DNA of 61,824 nt from an uncultured Desulfobacterium sp. (GCA_900258555.1 LT984854.1:916409-978232); one strand, 5' to 3'; counted from the stretch's first letter, positions 42,252 through 51,595 are shown. The notes: generated by a model not told the origin, from the letters alone. A program made the numbers and translations.

Positions 42252-43471
42252 TAATGGAGTGCGTGGCCCTGTGTTCTTTCAGAGATCATATTTACAGCAG
42301 TGTCCAGCATTGTATAGGCCTTTTCCAGATCATCAAAGGCCCTGTGGACCCAACTGCTTCCCCAGAAAAAGTTGCAGCTCGTCTCCGCCACCAGCAGATG
42401 GTCATAGCCCTTAATGATCATCTGACGCACCTCTTCGGGGTTACCCAGGTGATGATAGTGTTCGTCAAACAGCCTCTTGGCCTTGTGGTAATAAGAGCTG
42501 CAGTTATGCAATTCTTCCAGGCCCCTTTTCTGGAGCAGAGACCCGGTCCACTGGGTAAAATCGCCGCCCCAGTGATGCCCGGTATTCCAGGCGCCCTGGT
42601 AGACTTCCACTTCATCACACGGCGGGTGCATTTCAATAAAGTTGCTGATATGGATGGGCGTAAACCCAAGGGTTCCTTCCCTGTAACGGTTTAGGATCTG
42701 ATGAAAAAAATGGCCCCAGAAGCTGCTTTGAATGTTGATGTTGCGGAACCATCCGCCGTTTTCTCCATCAGTCCATGTGGTCACAAGCGCCGGAAAATCA
42801 CAGAACTTTGTCCTTTCGTAGATCTCATGTTGAAACCACCCTGGGTCGAGTCCTGACTGCTGGGCGCTGGAAAGCTCACGGTCTCGCGGGATGACGATAA
42901 TTTCTTCTCCCCCGTAACGGGCGAAATGGGGCCTGTAGCGTAGCTCTTCCCAGCGCATCTCGTGTTTGGGCTTGATATACCAGCAGTCAACCATTACATA
43001 CTTGTAGCCGTGGCGTTTCAGGACCGGAATCATCTCCATGGAAAACCCCATCTCAGGGGGCCAAAAGCCATAAAAGCTGTTTCTTCCAAGCATGTATCTT
43101 CCAAGGCCCAGCCACCATGATGTCTGGGTATCCCAATCCGTCTCAGGGATCAGGGGATACACACTGTGATAAAGGCCTGAGCCCAGAAATTCGATATTGG
43201 ATCTCTTGTAGCTATTGAGCATATCCTCTACATCTATCACATCATGAAAGGTCTCCCTTATCGCAGGGTCTTCGAATTGCTTTAACAAGGTGCCGGAAAA
43301 ACTGATATGGAGTCTCGCAATGTCTTCGTATCCCTCCAGCATCCTTACAGGGCGATCATAACACCATAGGATCTGCCTTGCCTCCCACCTTTCATTGGAA
43401 TTGTGCAGGGCGAGAAGATTGCCGAGCGGCTGATGCATGTTCAACCCGAGTGCATGATAGACCTGGCGCAT
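42251..43471 (-). CDS. Glycoside hydrolase family 57 protein
   Basis: A 406-residue GH57 enzyme (amylase, 4-alpha-glucanotransferase or branching type). The conserved regions are visible: HQPLG (13-17), GSGLYHSVYP (97-106), YGFWPPEMGF with the nucleophile Glu140, and TTWTDGENGG with the acid/base Asp233. It is shorter than most branching enzymes (about 520 or more) and lacks C-terminal starch-binding parts, so hydrolysis or transfer on alpha-1,4-glucans is likelier. Its stop overlaps the dikinase start (TAATG), and a GT4 synthase-like gene precedes it. Cytoplasmic: no signal peptide. Confidence 0.92.
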   Translation of the reverse strand: MRQVYHALGLNMHQPLGNLLALHNSNERWEARQILWCYDRPVRMLEGYEDIARLHISFSGTLLKQFEDPAIRETFHDVIDVEDMLNSYKRSNIEFLGSGLYHSVYPLIPETDWDTQTSWWLGLGRYMLGRNSFYGFWPPEMGFSMEMIPVLKRHGYKYVMVDCWYIKPKHEMRWEELRYRPHFARYGGEEIIVIPRDRELSSAQQSGLDPGWFQHEIYERTKFCDFPALVTTWTDGENGGWFRNINIQSSFWGHFFHQILNRYREGTLGFTPIHISNFIEMHPPCDEVEVYQGAWNTGHHWGGDFTQWTGSLLQKRGLEELHNCSSYYHKAKRLFDEHYHHLGNPEEVRQMIIKGYDHLLVAETSCNFFWGSSWVHRAFDDLEKAYTMLDTAVNMISERTQGHALH

Positions 43472-43495
43472 TATTAACCTCCTTAAGAATAAATA

Positions 43496-43602
43496 ACGAA
43501 TTGTTAATTTTAAATGTTGAATTTTGAATTACTATTGGATTATTTCCTTCATTTAAAATTAAAAATTCACAACTCAAAATTTGGATCTTGGCCTGACGTA
43601 GA
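43496..43602. repeat. AT-rich palindromic dispersed repeat, copy B
   Basis: 107 bases matching 24866-24972, from ACGAATTGTTAATTTT to CTGACGTAGA. Copies A and B sit 20-25 bases upstream of a start codon, between two minus-strand genes. This copy separates the GT4 and GH57 genes and could fold as a hairpin in their shared message. Confidence 0.75.
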
Positions 43603-43634
43603 GGTTGATCAAAACAGCCTTTTTCGTTCAGTCA

Positions 43635-44792
43635 CTACCCCCACAAGACGGAGAGCATCCTGTCTCCGATCACATCCCAATTAAAGGATTCTTCAACAGC
43701 GGCACGTCCGTTTCTGCCCATCCACCTGCCCCACTCAAAGTCCGTAAATAGGGTGCCCAGCCCCCAGGCAGCGGACTCCGGGGTTGGGTGGATCTTTAAT
43801 CCGTTTACTTCGTGCCAGAGATACTCGTTTGGACCTCCGTTTACTGTGGCTACGACCGGTTTTCCCGCGCTCCAGCCTTCGAGCACTACTATGCCGAACG
43901 GCTCATTACGGCTCGGCACGCATACAACGTCGCAGGACTTGTAAAGATCGACCAGTTCCCAGCCGCATTTAAACCCCACAAACCTTGTTGCATGAGAGAC
44001 ATTGAGTCTGTGTGCGCGATCTTCCACAGAAAACCGCATCTCACCGTCTCCGGCAAAGACAAATTTGGCAGTCGGATAATATTTGAGGATATAGGGGATG
44101 GCCTCCACCAGGAGATCAGGGCCCTTTTGATACACCATCCGGCCGACAAAAAGGACCATCGGATCCATAGGGCCGACCCAGTACCGGTCCCTCACTACAG
44201 CCGGATCAAGCCATCCGTCCCAGTGATGTACGTTCACGCCGTTGAATACAACAGATATTTTCCATTCGGGCACCTCGTACATCCACATGATCTCGTTTTT
44301 TAAGGACTGCGACACACTAATTACATGATCAGCCCAGTAGGCTCCGGACCGCTCATGCTCCCTGATGCGGGCGGATCTGCCCTGGTGAAAGACGTTTCCG
44401 CACCGGCCATATTCTGTCGAATGCATGGTGAGGACGGTCTTCCTGCCACGACCCTGTTTGATCCATATCATTGCAATGGCGGTGAGCCAGTCGTGGGCGT
44501 GGACCACATCAAAGGGACCGATATAGTCTTCGGTCTGATAAAAATGGGCCACAATGGAGCGGCACATGTTTAGGATCTCTTCGGCAAAGTCCGGGTGGAG
44601 GTCAAAGGGGCACCTGTGATAGTGGACCCCGTCTATCCAGTCGTATTGACCCTGACCGCGCCCCATACGGGTAAAGACATGGACCTCATGTCCCTTCCTC
44701 TCTAACGCCGCGGCCAGTTCAGTGACGTGAACTCCCACACCCCCGACCGGAATCGAATGAAGGGTCTCCCAAGACAGCAGTGCGATTCTCAT
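43635..44792 (-). CDS. GT4 glycosyltransferase, glycogen synthase-like
   Basis: A 385-residue retaining GT-B enzyme. The N-domain has SIPVGGVGVHVTELAAALER (the glycine-rich acceptor loop), DVVHAHDWLTAIAMIWIKQG and LTMHSTEYGRCGN. The C-domain has VLFVGRMVYQKGPDLLVEAI and RNEPFGIVVLEGWSAGKPVV (the EX7E motif). It resembles GT4/GT5 enzymes that make alpha-1,4-glucans from nucleotide-glucose or maltose-1-phosphate, but a different hexosyl donor cannot be excluded. It is the first gene of the operon with GH57, glucan water dikinase and the isomerase-like gene, which supports an alpha-glucan role. The SD is ACGGAGG. Confidence 0.88.
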   Translation of the reverse strand: MRIALLSWETLHSIPVGGVGVHVTELAAALERKGHEVHVFTRMGRGQGQYDWIDGVHYHRCPFDLHPDFAEEILNMCRSIVAHFYQTEDYIGPFDVVHAHDWLTAIAMIWIKQGRGRKTVLTMHSTEYGRCGNVFHQGRSARIREHERSGAYWADHVISVSQSLKNEIMWMYEVPEWKISVVFNGVNVHHWDGWLDPAVVRDRYWVGPMDPMVLFVGRMVYQKGPDLLVEAIPYILKYYPTAKFVFAGDGEMRFSVEDRAHRLNVSHATRFVGFKCGWELVDLYKSCDVVCVPSRNEPFGIVVLEGWSAGKPVVATVNGGPNEYLWHEVNGLKIHPTPESAAWGLGTLFTDFEWGRWMGRNGRAAVEESFNWDVIGDRMLSVLWG

Positions 44793-45099
44793 GGCTAACC
44801 TCCGTAAGGCAAGCTGGGATAGACCGAATGAAAATAAGCCTACTGCAAAAAATGAGTAAAAGATTCATCCCCTGTCCTCAGCGGTTGCATGCCAGAGAAT
44901 GGTAGGAACCCCGAATTACTGAGGAGATAAGTAGCCGGCCACAGGTAACAGCATAAAGGTATTAAGGGGGTATCACTTAACAACTAATTAATATTACAAG
45001 TATGTTGAATATGTATATAGGGTGAAATATGTATTTTTTATAATCAAGGACTGTATTTTGTATTATTCCCTTTCACCCCCCAAGGCCCCGCCGGATTTT
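44793..45099 (-). promoter_or_regulatory. Leader region of the glucan operon with long hairpin (44875-44925)
   Basis: 307 bases without an ORF upstream of the GT4 gene. TCCTCAG (44875-44881) and CTGAGGA (44919-44925) close a stem that contains nested GGTT/AACC and GCCA/TGGT pairs, making a 51-base folded element about 85 bases before the start codon. A/T-rich sequence at 44980-45060 may hold the promoter. I compared it mentally with cyclic-di-GMP, fluoride, glutamine and molybdenum-cofactor riboswitches and found no match. Confidence 0.4.
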
Positions 45100-45414
45100 T
45101 CAAACGGGCCTTCCGCACCTTGGACAATACTTAAAAGAAGGCTCAATCGTCCCCCCGCAATAAGGGCATAAGCTGCCTATTGCTTGGTTTCCGCTCAACA
45201 ATTCCCCTGATTCGCTTGAAATGGCCCCGCACCGCTGGCACTCAAGAAATGGAGTGCCTTTCTTGACCCTTAATACGGGGATAAAGAAAACAGACAGGTA
45301 GTGATTGACCATCTTAAGGCGCGCCTGATAAAGACCGCATATTGGACAGCGCCTTGGTTGATCATCAATATTAATTGTCTTTGGTTGAATACCGGCAATC
45401 AGAAAAAACATGGC
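45100..45414 (-). CDS. Double zinc-ribbon protein
   Basis: About 104 residues with three CxxC pairs: RCPICGLY, ECQRCGAIS and LCPYCGG/YCPRCGRPV, separated by a hydrophobic stretch (YLSVFFIPVLRV). This is the layout of small membrane-associated zinc-ribbon proteins of unknown function. ATG at 45414 is chosen because the longer frame starts at TTG (45498) and adds an unlikely helix; neither has a good SD. It lies upstream of the glucan operon on the same strand, separated by the 307-base leader. Confidence 0.7.
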   Translation of the reverse strand, partial: AMFFLIAGIQPKTINIDDQPRRCPICGLYQARLKMVNHYLSVFFIPVLRVKKGTPFLECQRCGAISSESGELLSGNQAIGSLCPYCGGTIEPSFKYCPRCGRPV

Positions 45415-45583
45415 AGCAGAAATAATGACGTTTGATAATTGATGGAAATCTGATATCCTCAAAAAAGCTATAATCCAGTGCAGCACATCTTTTACCAATA
45501 GTGGTTATTAGTCAACATTCTATAAATAAATATTCACCATCAGGGGCCTCATTATCCTCAAAACAAACCACGGAGGAGAAAAA

Positions 45584-46636
45584 ATGAAAAAGACTGGCAT
45601 CTTAAAAGACATCAGGTTCATCAACCACAAGACAGGACCTGGGCATCCTGAAAGCCCGAGGAGGCTTGAGGTGATATATGCCATGCTTGAAGAGCCTGAT
45701 ATGAAAGACAAATTTCCAGAGGTCCCTGCCAGGAGGGCTGCGGAGGAAGAACTCTCCCTCATTCATACCCCGGGCTACATCAAAATGGTAGCGGCAACCG
45801 AGGGAAGGGAGTGGAGCAGTCTTGATCCCGACACATCCACCTCAGCCGGTTCATACGAGGCGGCCCTGTTGGCCGCAGGGGGTCTGTGTCAGGCGATCTC
45901 AATGGTTATGGCAGGCGAACTTGACAATGCAATGGCGCTTTTAAGGCCGCCCGGGCATCATGCGGAAAGCGACCGCGGCATGGGATTTTGCCTGTTTAAC
46001 AACGTTGCTGTGGCCGCAAGATACGCCCAGAAATTTCATAACCTCAAAAGGGTCCTAATAGCAGACTGGGACCTCCACCACGGAAACGGTACACAGCACT
46101 CCTTTGAAGACGATCCGACCGTCCTCTATTTTTCAACCCATCAATATCCTTATTATCCAGGCACCGGCGCGTTTGATGAAGCAGGCCTTGGCAGGGGCGA
46201 GGGCTTTACGGTAAATGTGCCGTTACGGACCGGTTGCGGGGATACGGAATTTGTCGGAATTTTTGAAAAGATATTGAGACCCATTGCCCTGGAATTCAAA
46301 CCAGAGCTGATCCTGGTGTCAGCAGGATTTGACATCCATGAAGATGACCCGCTGGGAGGTATGAGGGTGACCCCAAAGGGTTTTGCCGGATTGACCGCTT
46401 CCATCATGGATATTGCAGAACAGTGCTGTGGAGGGAAGGTGGTAATTACACTGGAAGGAGGCTATGATCTCAATGGCCTCAGGTCCTCGGTCAAGGAGGT
46501 GTTAAGACAATTGGCGGGCCTTTCAGAAACAGACCATGCGGCCATGGCGGCAAATGCTGATCAGACTGTGCTCGGAAACCTGATAAAGCGAGTTTCACAG
46601 GTCCACAGCCGTTATTGGAAGGGTTTGAACCCTTAA
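45584..46636 (+). CDS. Histone deacetylase-like (AcuC/class II) protein
   Basis: A 350-residue zinc-dependent deacetylase of the arginase/deacetylase fold. The active site is clear: RPPGHHAESDRGMGFCLFNN (the His-His charge relay), IADWDLHHGNGTQ (zinc Asp and His), VSAGFDIHEDDPLGG (zinc Asp) and ITLEGGYDL (catalytic Tyr). Bacterial relatives deacetylate proteins such as acetyl-CoA synthetase, or polyamines. The SD is GGAGGAG. A GNAT acetyltransferase gene follows 88 bases later, so the pair could set and remove the same acetyl mark. Confidence 0.93.
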   Translation: MKKTGILKDIRFINHKTGPGHPESPRRLEVIYAMLEEPDMKDKFPEVPARRAAEEELSLIHTPGYIKMVAATEGREWSSLDPDTSTSAGSYEAALLAAGGLCQAISMVMAGELDNAMALLRPPGHHAESDRGMGFCLFNNVAVAARYAQKFHNLKRVLIADWDLHHGNGTQHSFEDDPTVLYFSTHQYPYYPGTGAFDEAGLGRGEGFTVNVPLRTGCGDTEFVGIFEKILRPIALEFKPELILVSAGFDIHEDDPLGGMRVTPKGFAGLTASIMDIAEQCCGGKVVITLEGGYDLNGLRSSVKEVLRQLAGLSETDHAAMAANADQTVLGNLIKRVSQVHSRYWKGLNP

Positions 46637-46663
46637 ACGCTAGGCGTTTGGATTCAATAATCT

Positions 46664-46708
46664 TGTCCATTTTTAATTCAAAATTAACAATTAAAAATTT
46701 AAAATTAT
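46664..46708. repeat. Partial AT-rich repeat related to copies A and B
   Basis: TTTTTAATTCAAAATTAACAATTAAAAATTTAAAATT-type sequence between the deacetylase and GNAT genes resembles the inner arms of the 107-base repeats at 24866 and 43496. The outer parts are missing. The match is composed of A/T-rich words and could be partly chance. Confidence 0.45.
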
Positions 46709-46724
46709 GTCTTAGTGGACTTTA

Positions 46725-47330
46725 ATGGGAACCAGCGGTCGCTACGGCAAATACGGAGAAACCAAGAGGCTTTCACGCCTTAGAAAGGCAGGGCCGGGTT
46801 TTCAAAAGGCAGTGCCGGAGACATCCCATTCCATGACCCACACGCACCTTGGATCAACGCGGTTTTACGGTACAAACATAAATATTGTCCCTGCCGACCT
46901 AAAGGATTCCGTTTATATCCGCAGCCTCAGCAAAAGGGTCTTCAGCATCTATGGACACTACGATGACACACTCACCAATTGGTTTTTGTCCGGTACGTCA
47001 TTTACAATATTGGCCTTGTCAGGGAAGAAGAATGTCGGCTTTGCCATGCTTGGGCGATCCTATCTCGGCCATTCAGCCTCTCGCGTGTGTGAACTCCTCG
47101 CGTTGGCAGTGGAGCCTGAAATGCACGGACGAGGTGTAGGGGGCCTTTTGCTGAAGGCCATCGAAAATGAGTGCAGAAAAAATCAGGCCGATTCTCTTGT
47201 CCTGCACACCTCAGTGGATAACCTTCCGGCCCAAAGGCTTTTCAGGAAATTCGGTTTTTCCGCGCTGGAAACCAAGCTGGCTTTTTACCCTGAAGGACAG
47301 GATGCGGTTATGATGAGCAAAGATATATAG
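46725..47330 (+). CDS. GNAT family N-acetyltransferase
   Basis: A 201-residue acetyltransferase. The first 45 residues are basic and without homology that I recognise. The GNAT fold follows, with the acetyl-CoA loop in LLALAVEPEMHGRGVGGLLL (R/QxxGxG/A) and the C-terminal LHTSVDNLPAQRLFRKFGFS. It resembles RimI-like protein or small-molecule acetyltransferases. It lies between the deacetylase and a metallo-hydrolase gene. The substrate is unknown. A start at a later ATG (the start of MTHTHLGSTRFYG) would remove the odd N-terminus and is possible. Confidence 0.85.
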   Translation: MGTSGRYGKYGETKRLSRLRKAGPGFQKAVPETSHSMTHTHLGSTRFYGTNINIVPADLKDSVYIRSLSKRVFSIYGHYDDTLTNWFLSGTSFTILALSGKKNVGFAMLGRSYLGHSASRVCELLALAVEPEMHGRGVGGLLLKAIENECRKNQADSLVLHTSVDNLPAQRLFRKFGFSALETKLAFYPEGQDAVMMSKDI

Positions 47331-47383
47331 TATAAAAGCGCTTGAATATAAAAACGCTTCGAGATTGGACTTGGAGAACTGAT

Positions 47384-48109
47384 ATGAAACAAATTACAGA
47401 AGGGGTCTACTTTATCCCAGGCCAGGACGGCATGATACCGGACTGTCATGTGTATATAATCGGCAAACCGTCATCAGGGGATCTTACGCTTGTTGACGCC
47501 GGGTTGATGGGAAAAAATGAGTACAAGATCAGGGCTATTGAAAAGGCGGGAATTGACCTTTCAGACATAAAGAGGGTGATTATGACACACACCCACCTGG
47601 ATCACCTGGGCTGTCTTCCGGAAATTAAGGCCAGACTAAGCCAGGCCGAGGTCTGGATGCATGGAAATGAGGCAGAGCCCCTGGAAAAGGGTGACGAGAG
47701 GATCGCCTATGGAATGAAGATGTTCGAGGGCATGGTGCGGACCATGTTCGGGAAAAAACCAGGGGCTTACAGCATGAAGGTGGATCGAAGGCTAAAAGGA
47801 GACGAAACGCTGGAGATCGGGAAAATGCTATGGGAGGTGATCCACGTCCCGGGGCATTCGCCGGGTGGCATAGCACTCTACAACCCTGCAGAAAAGATCC
47901 TCATTCCCGGGGATGTAGTTTACGCTGACCACGCCATAGGCAGATTCGATTTTCACGGGGCAAGCGGCCGGGATCTCAATGAATCATTGCTGGCCCTGAG
48001 CGCACTGGAGGTAAAAATCCTCCTCCCAGGCCATAACAGGATAATGAAAGACGTGCCTCACGGATATATCCTGGAGACGGAAAAGCAATGGGAGGCGTAT
48101 TTAGTTTGA
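47384..48109 (+). CDS. Metallo-beta-lactamase fold hydrolase
   Basis: A 241-residue glyoxalase II-like hydrolase. The zinc motif is THTHLDHLG, followed by later ligands in IHVPGHSPGGIALY and IPGDVVYADHAIG, and LLPGHNRIM at the C-terminus. The start at 47384 has SD GGAG; a TTG 14 codons earlier is rejected. The family hydrolyses thioesters, lactones and phosphodiesters, and the substrate cannot be told from sequence. It is probably cotranscribed with the GNAT gene, 53 bases upstream. Confidence 0.9.
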   Translation: MKQITEGVYFIPGQDGMIPDCHVYIIGKPSSGDLTLVDAGLMGKNEYKIRAIEKAGIDLSDIKRVIMTHTHLDHLGCLPEIKARLSQAEVWMHGNEAEPLEKGDERIAYGMKMFEGMVRTMFGKKPGAYSMKVDRRLKGDETLEIGKMLWEVIHVPGHSPGGIALYNPAEKILIPGDVVYADHAIGRFDFHGASGRDLNESLLALSALEVKILLPGHNRIMKDVPHGYILETEKQWEAYLV

Positions 48110-48220
48110 ATGATTTATTCATTTGAAGAAGTGAGGAATCCGATCTATAAAACTTTAGGGGAAACAAGGGGGAAATTGGCCTTAGTGCTTTGTTTGTTAA
48201 ATACTAATGGGATTTATTGA

Positions 48221-51200
48221 ATGCATGATTCAACCACTTCGGGAATCAAGGATAATTATTTGCATGGTTCGGCCGGTGATTTTGTTTTAAAATCAATCGT
48301 TCCCGAGTCAAAGTTATCGTTTGTTTCTGCCTACTTTACAATACATGCCTTTGAGGCGTTGCGTGCCGAACTGGAATCAATCCATTCGCTCCGCTTTCTT
48401 TTCGGAGAACCTCGTTTTGTTCGCAATCTCGATCACGAAAATAAACAGTCCCGTCGTTATAACCTTACTGAGAAAGGTCTCTTTCTTGGCAACCAGCTAT
48501 CCCAGCGTCGGTTGGCAAAAGACTGCGCCGATTGGATTCGCCGTAAGGTCGAAATCCGTTCAATTACGCGAACCTCTTTTCTACACGGAAAACTCTATCA
48601 CATACAGGATGGGAATGTCGCACACGCCATGGTGGGTAGCTCCAATTTTACCGTACCTGGTCTGGGACTTCATCCAAACGGCAACAATATTGAACTCAAC
48701 CTTGTTGTGACAGACGATCGGGATCGCACGGCCCTTCTTTCCTGGTTCAACAATCTATGGAACGATACTGAGCTGGTGGAGGATGTCAAGGATACTGTCA
48801 TAAAGGAACTGGGCCGGCTATATGAAAACCAATCCCCCCAGTTTATCTACTACCTGACTCTTTTTAATATCTTCAGGGAGTTTCTGGACGGGACCCGCGA
48901 CATAGATGAATCCTTGCGCCGGACGGCGATTCCTGATACTCGCATATGGCAGACCCTTTTTTCATTTCAAAAAGATGGCGCCAAGGCAGCGATCAACAAG
49001 ATTTTGGCCTGCAATGGATGCATACTGGCCGACAGCGTCGGCCTCGGAAAAACATATACCGCCCTGGCGGTGATCAAGTTTTTTGAACTGCGTAACGAAC
49101 GGGTTTTGGTGCTCTGCCCGAAAAAACTGCGGCGTAACTGGACGGTATTTCGCGCAAACAGCTCTCTTAACCCATTCCTGGCCGATCGTTTTCGGTATGA
49201 TGTACTGTCACATACAGATCTTTCCCGCGACCGGGGTGATGTTGACGGCATTGACCTCGCTTCCCTCAACTGGGGGAATTACGATCTGGTGGTCATTGAC
49301 GAATCCCACAACTTCCGCAACAACTCCTTGGCCCGTCAGCGTCCCGGCGAAAAGCCCAGACAAAGCCGTTACCAGCGACTGATCTCAGACATTATTACCT
49401 CCGGCGTTAACACTAAGGTCCTCTTGCTCTCGGCCACACCGGTCAATAACCAACTGGCCGATCTCCGAAACCAGATTTCTTTTATAGCAGGTGGTGACGT
49501 GGCCAGGGATGACCGAGCCGACGCTGCTTTCGGAGAATCCCTTGGTATTGAATCCGTGCGGGAGACCAGCCGCAAGGCCCAGACTAACTTCACCAATTGG
49601 GCAAAAAAACCCGCAGGGGAGCGGAAGACCCGCGATCTGCTTTCTGCCCTTGGCGGAGATTTTTTTAAGCTCCTCGACGGACTAAGCATCGCTCGCTCCC
49701 GCAGCCAGATCGCAAGCTACTACAAGGAAGAAATGAGAAGACTTGGGGGATTCCCCCGCCGGACAACCCCGCGATCACTGCACCCTCCCATAGATCTGCA
49801 ACAGCACTTCCTATCTTTTGAACAACTCGATCATGAGATCAGCGAACTCAATCTTGCCCTTTACCATCCTACGGCCAGACTTAGAGAAGACCTCCCCCAA
49901 GAGATACGGACCATGTATCTGGACACGATACTGGGCGGGTTCACCCAGGAAGGCCGCGAACGAATCCTGATCGCCATGATGAAGGTCAACCTTCTCAAGA
50001 GGCTCGAAAGTTCTGTAGACTCCTTCCGCCTGACCCTCCAGCGGACCATCGAAAAAATAGATCGCCTGAAAGAGCGAATCCTTGCCTTTGAAAAGCATGT
50101 AGACGAGAATCCGGAAATTGACTACGACATCTTGACCCCGGATCAATTTGAAGACCCTGATTTTGACACTGAAGAGTTCACTATCGGCGGGAAACGTCGC
50201 ATTCATCTGGGCCATCTCAAACTGCCAGAGTGGTTAAAAGAGGTGAGACAGGACCGGGTCCAGCTCCAGTTTCTCCTGGAAAAGACTTCAGCAGTAAAGC
50301 CTGACCGTGATGGCAAACTTGCTGAGCTGCGCACACTCATTGGAAGGAAGGTGAAAGACCCATCCGTTAACCGCGACGGCAAGACCAACCGCAAAGTTTT
50401 GGTCTTTACCGCCTTTGCCGACACAGCCCGTTACTTATATGACCAGTTGGATCTGTGGGCGCAGACTCACCTTAATATCCACACGGCCCTCATACTGGGT
50501 GACGGCAGCAATCGAACCTCCCTGGGAAATGCCGACTATGATGACATCCTGACCAATTTTTCGCCACTGTCCAAGTCACGGTCGGCCCAGCCCCGATTCC
50601 CACAGACAGAGGAGATAGACCTTCTGATCGCTACGGACTGCATCTCCGAAGGCCAGAATCTCCAGGACTGCGACCTGCTGATCAATTACGACATCCACTG
50701 GAACCCCGTCAGGATCATCCAGCGCTTCGGCCGTATAGATCGGATCGGTTCCCGAAACAGCGAGGTCCATCTGGTCAATTTTTGGCCCGTGGCGGATCTT
50801 GACCGCTATCTGAACGTCAAACACCGCGTTGAGGCCCGTATGGCCCTGGTGGACCTGTCGGCCACCCAGACCGACAATCTGCTCAACCCGGGGCAGCTTA
50901 AGGAGCTAATAAAAGAAGACCTCCTCTTTCGGAACCGGCAGTTAAGGCGGCTCAAAAATGAGGTCCTCGATCTGGAGGATTTTGATGACGCTGTTTCACT
51001 TACCGACTTTTCCCTTGACGAATTCCGTCTGGACCTGCTGCAATTCATTGAATCCCGGCGGGCTGAGCTCGAAGAGGCAGGCAGAGGCCTCTATGCAGTT
51101 GTCCAGCCGAGGGCGGATATCCCCGCCTGCCGTCCGGGGGCAATCTTCTGCCTGCGTTTCGGCAAAGATACGGGTATTCAAAAGGACCAGGGCGGAAATG

Positions 51201-51595
51201 AGGCTCAACCAACTGATTCCGCAAAAATCAATCCCCTGTCCCCCTATTATCTGGTCTATGTCCATGATGACGGGACAGTGCGTTTCTCATTCGCCCAGCC
51301 AAAGGAGTCTCTCCTCCTGATGCGAGGCATTGCAGCCGGTGAGACCGCCCCGTTGATCCAGCTATGCGATCTTTTTGATGCCGCCACCAAAGAGGGCTCC
51401 GATATGAGCCACTACAATAGTCTGATTCAGAAGGCCCTGGCATCCATTCAACATACCTTCCGCCGCCGCGCGGCCGCCGCGCTCCTCTCAGGACGCGGGG
51501 GAATGTTGCCGACCGCTGCCGAAACCCCTGCCCAGGATCAAGGGGATTTTGAGCTGATCACCTGGCTGGTGATTATGCAGCCGAAACAGGAATAA
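48221..51595 (+). CDS. PLD-SNF2 helicase, defence-like
   Basis: A 1,124-residue protein fusing a phospholipase D-like nuclease domain to a superfamily 2 helicase. The HKD-type motif HGKLYHIQD (122-130) with GSSNFT (139-144) lies in the N-terminal domain (about 10-200). Helicase motifs: Walker A ADSVGLGKT (270-278), DESH (360-363), SAT (404-406), then the C-terminal domain with ATDCISEGQNLQDCD and IQRFGRIDRIGS (about 836-847). A helical insert with coiled-coil character lies at about 520-640. Such proteins occur with DNA methyltransferases in phage defence. It is the first of three tightly spaced genes; the next starts five bases after its stop. Confidence 0.92.
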   Translation: MHDSTTSGIKDNYLHGSAGDFVLKSIVPESKLSFVSAYFTIHAFEALRAELESIHSLRFLFGEPRFVRNLDHENKQSRRYNLTEKGLFLGNQLSQRRLAKDCADWIRRKVEIRSITRTSFLHGKLYHIQDGNVAHAMVGSSNFTVPGLGLHPNGNNIELNLVVTDDRDRTALLSWFNNLWNDTELVEDVKDTVIKELGRLYENQSPQFIYYLTLFNIFREFLDGTRDIDESLRRTAIPDTRIWQTLFSFQKDGAKAAINKILACNGCILADSVGLGKTYTALAVIKFFELRNERVLVLCPKKLRRNWTVFRANSSLNPFLADRFRYDVLSHTDLSRDRGDVDGIDLASLNWGNYDLVVIDESHNFRNNSLARQRPGEKPRQSRYQRLISDIITSGVNTKVLLLSATPVNNQLADLRNQISFIAGGDVARDDRADAAFGESLGIESVRETSRKAQTNFTNWAKKPAGERKTRDLLSALGGDFFKLLDGLSIARSRSQIASYYKEEMRRLGGFPRRTTPRSLHPPIDLQQHFLSFEQLDHEISELNLALYHPTARLREDLPQEIRTMYLDTILGGFTQEGRERILIAMMKVNLLKRLESSVDSFRLTLQRTIEKIDRLKERILAFEKHVDENPEIDYDILTPDQFEDPDFDTEEFTIGGKRRIHLGHLKLPEWLKEVRQDRVQLQFLLEKTSAVKPDRDGKLAELRTLIGRKVKDPSVNRDGKTNRKVLVFTAFADTARYLYDQLDLWAQTHLNIHTALILGDGSNRTSLGNADYDDILTNFSPLSKSRSAQPRFPQTEEIDLLIATDCISEGQNLQDCDLLINYDIHWNPVRIIQRFGRIDRIGSRNSEVHLVNFWPVADLDRYLNVKHRVEARMALVDLSATQTDNLLNPGQLKELIKEDLLFRNRQLRRLKNEVLDLEDFDDAVSLTDFSLDEFRLDLLQFIESRRAELEEAGRGLYAVVQPRADIPACRPGAIFCLRFGKDTGIQKDQGGNEAQPTDSAKINPLSPYYLVYVHDDGTVRFSFAQPKESLLLMRGIAAGETAPLIQLCDLFDAATKEGSDMSHYNSLIQKALASIQHTFRRRAAAALLSGRGGMLPTAAETPAQDQGDFELITWLVIMQPKQE

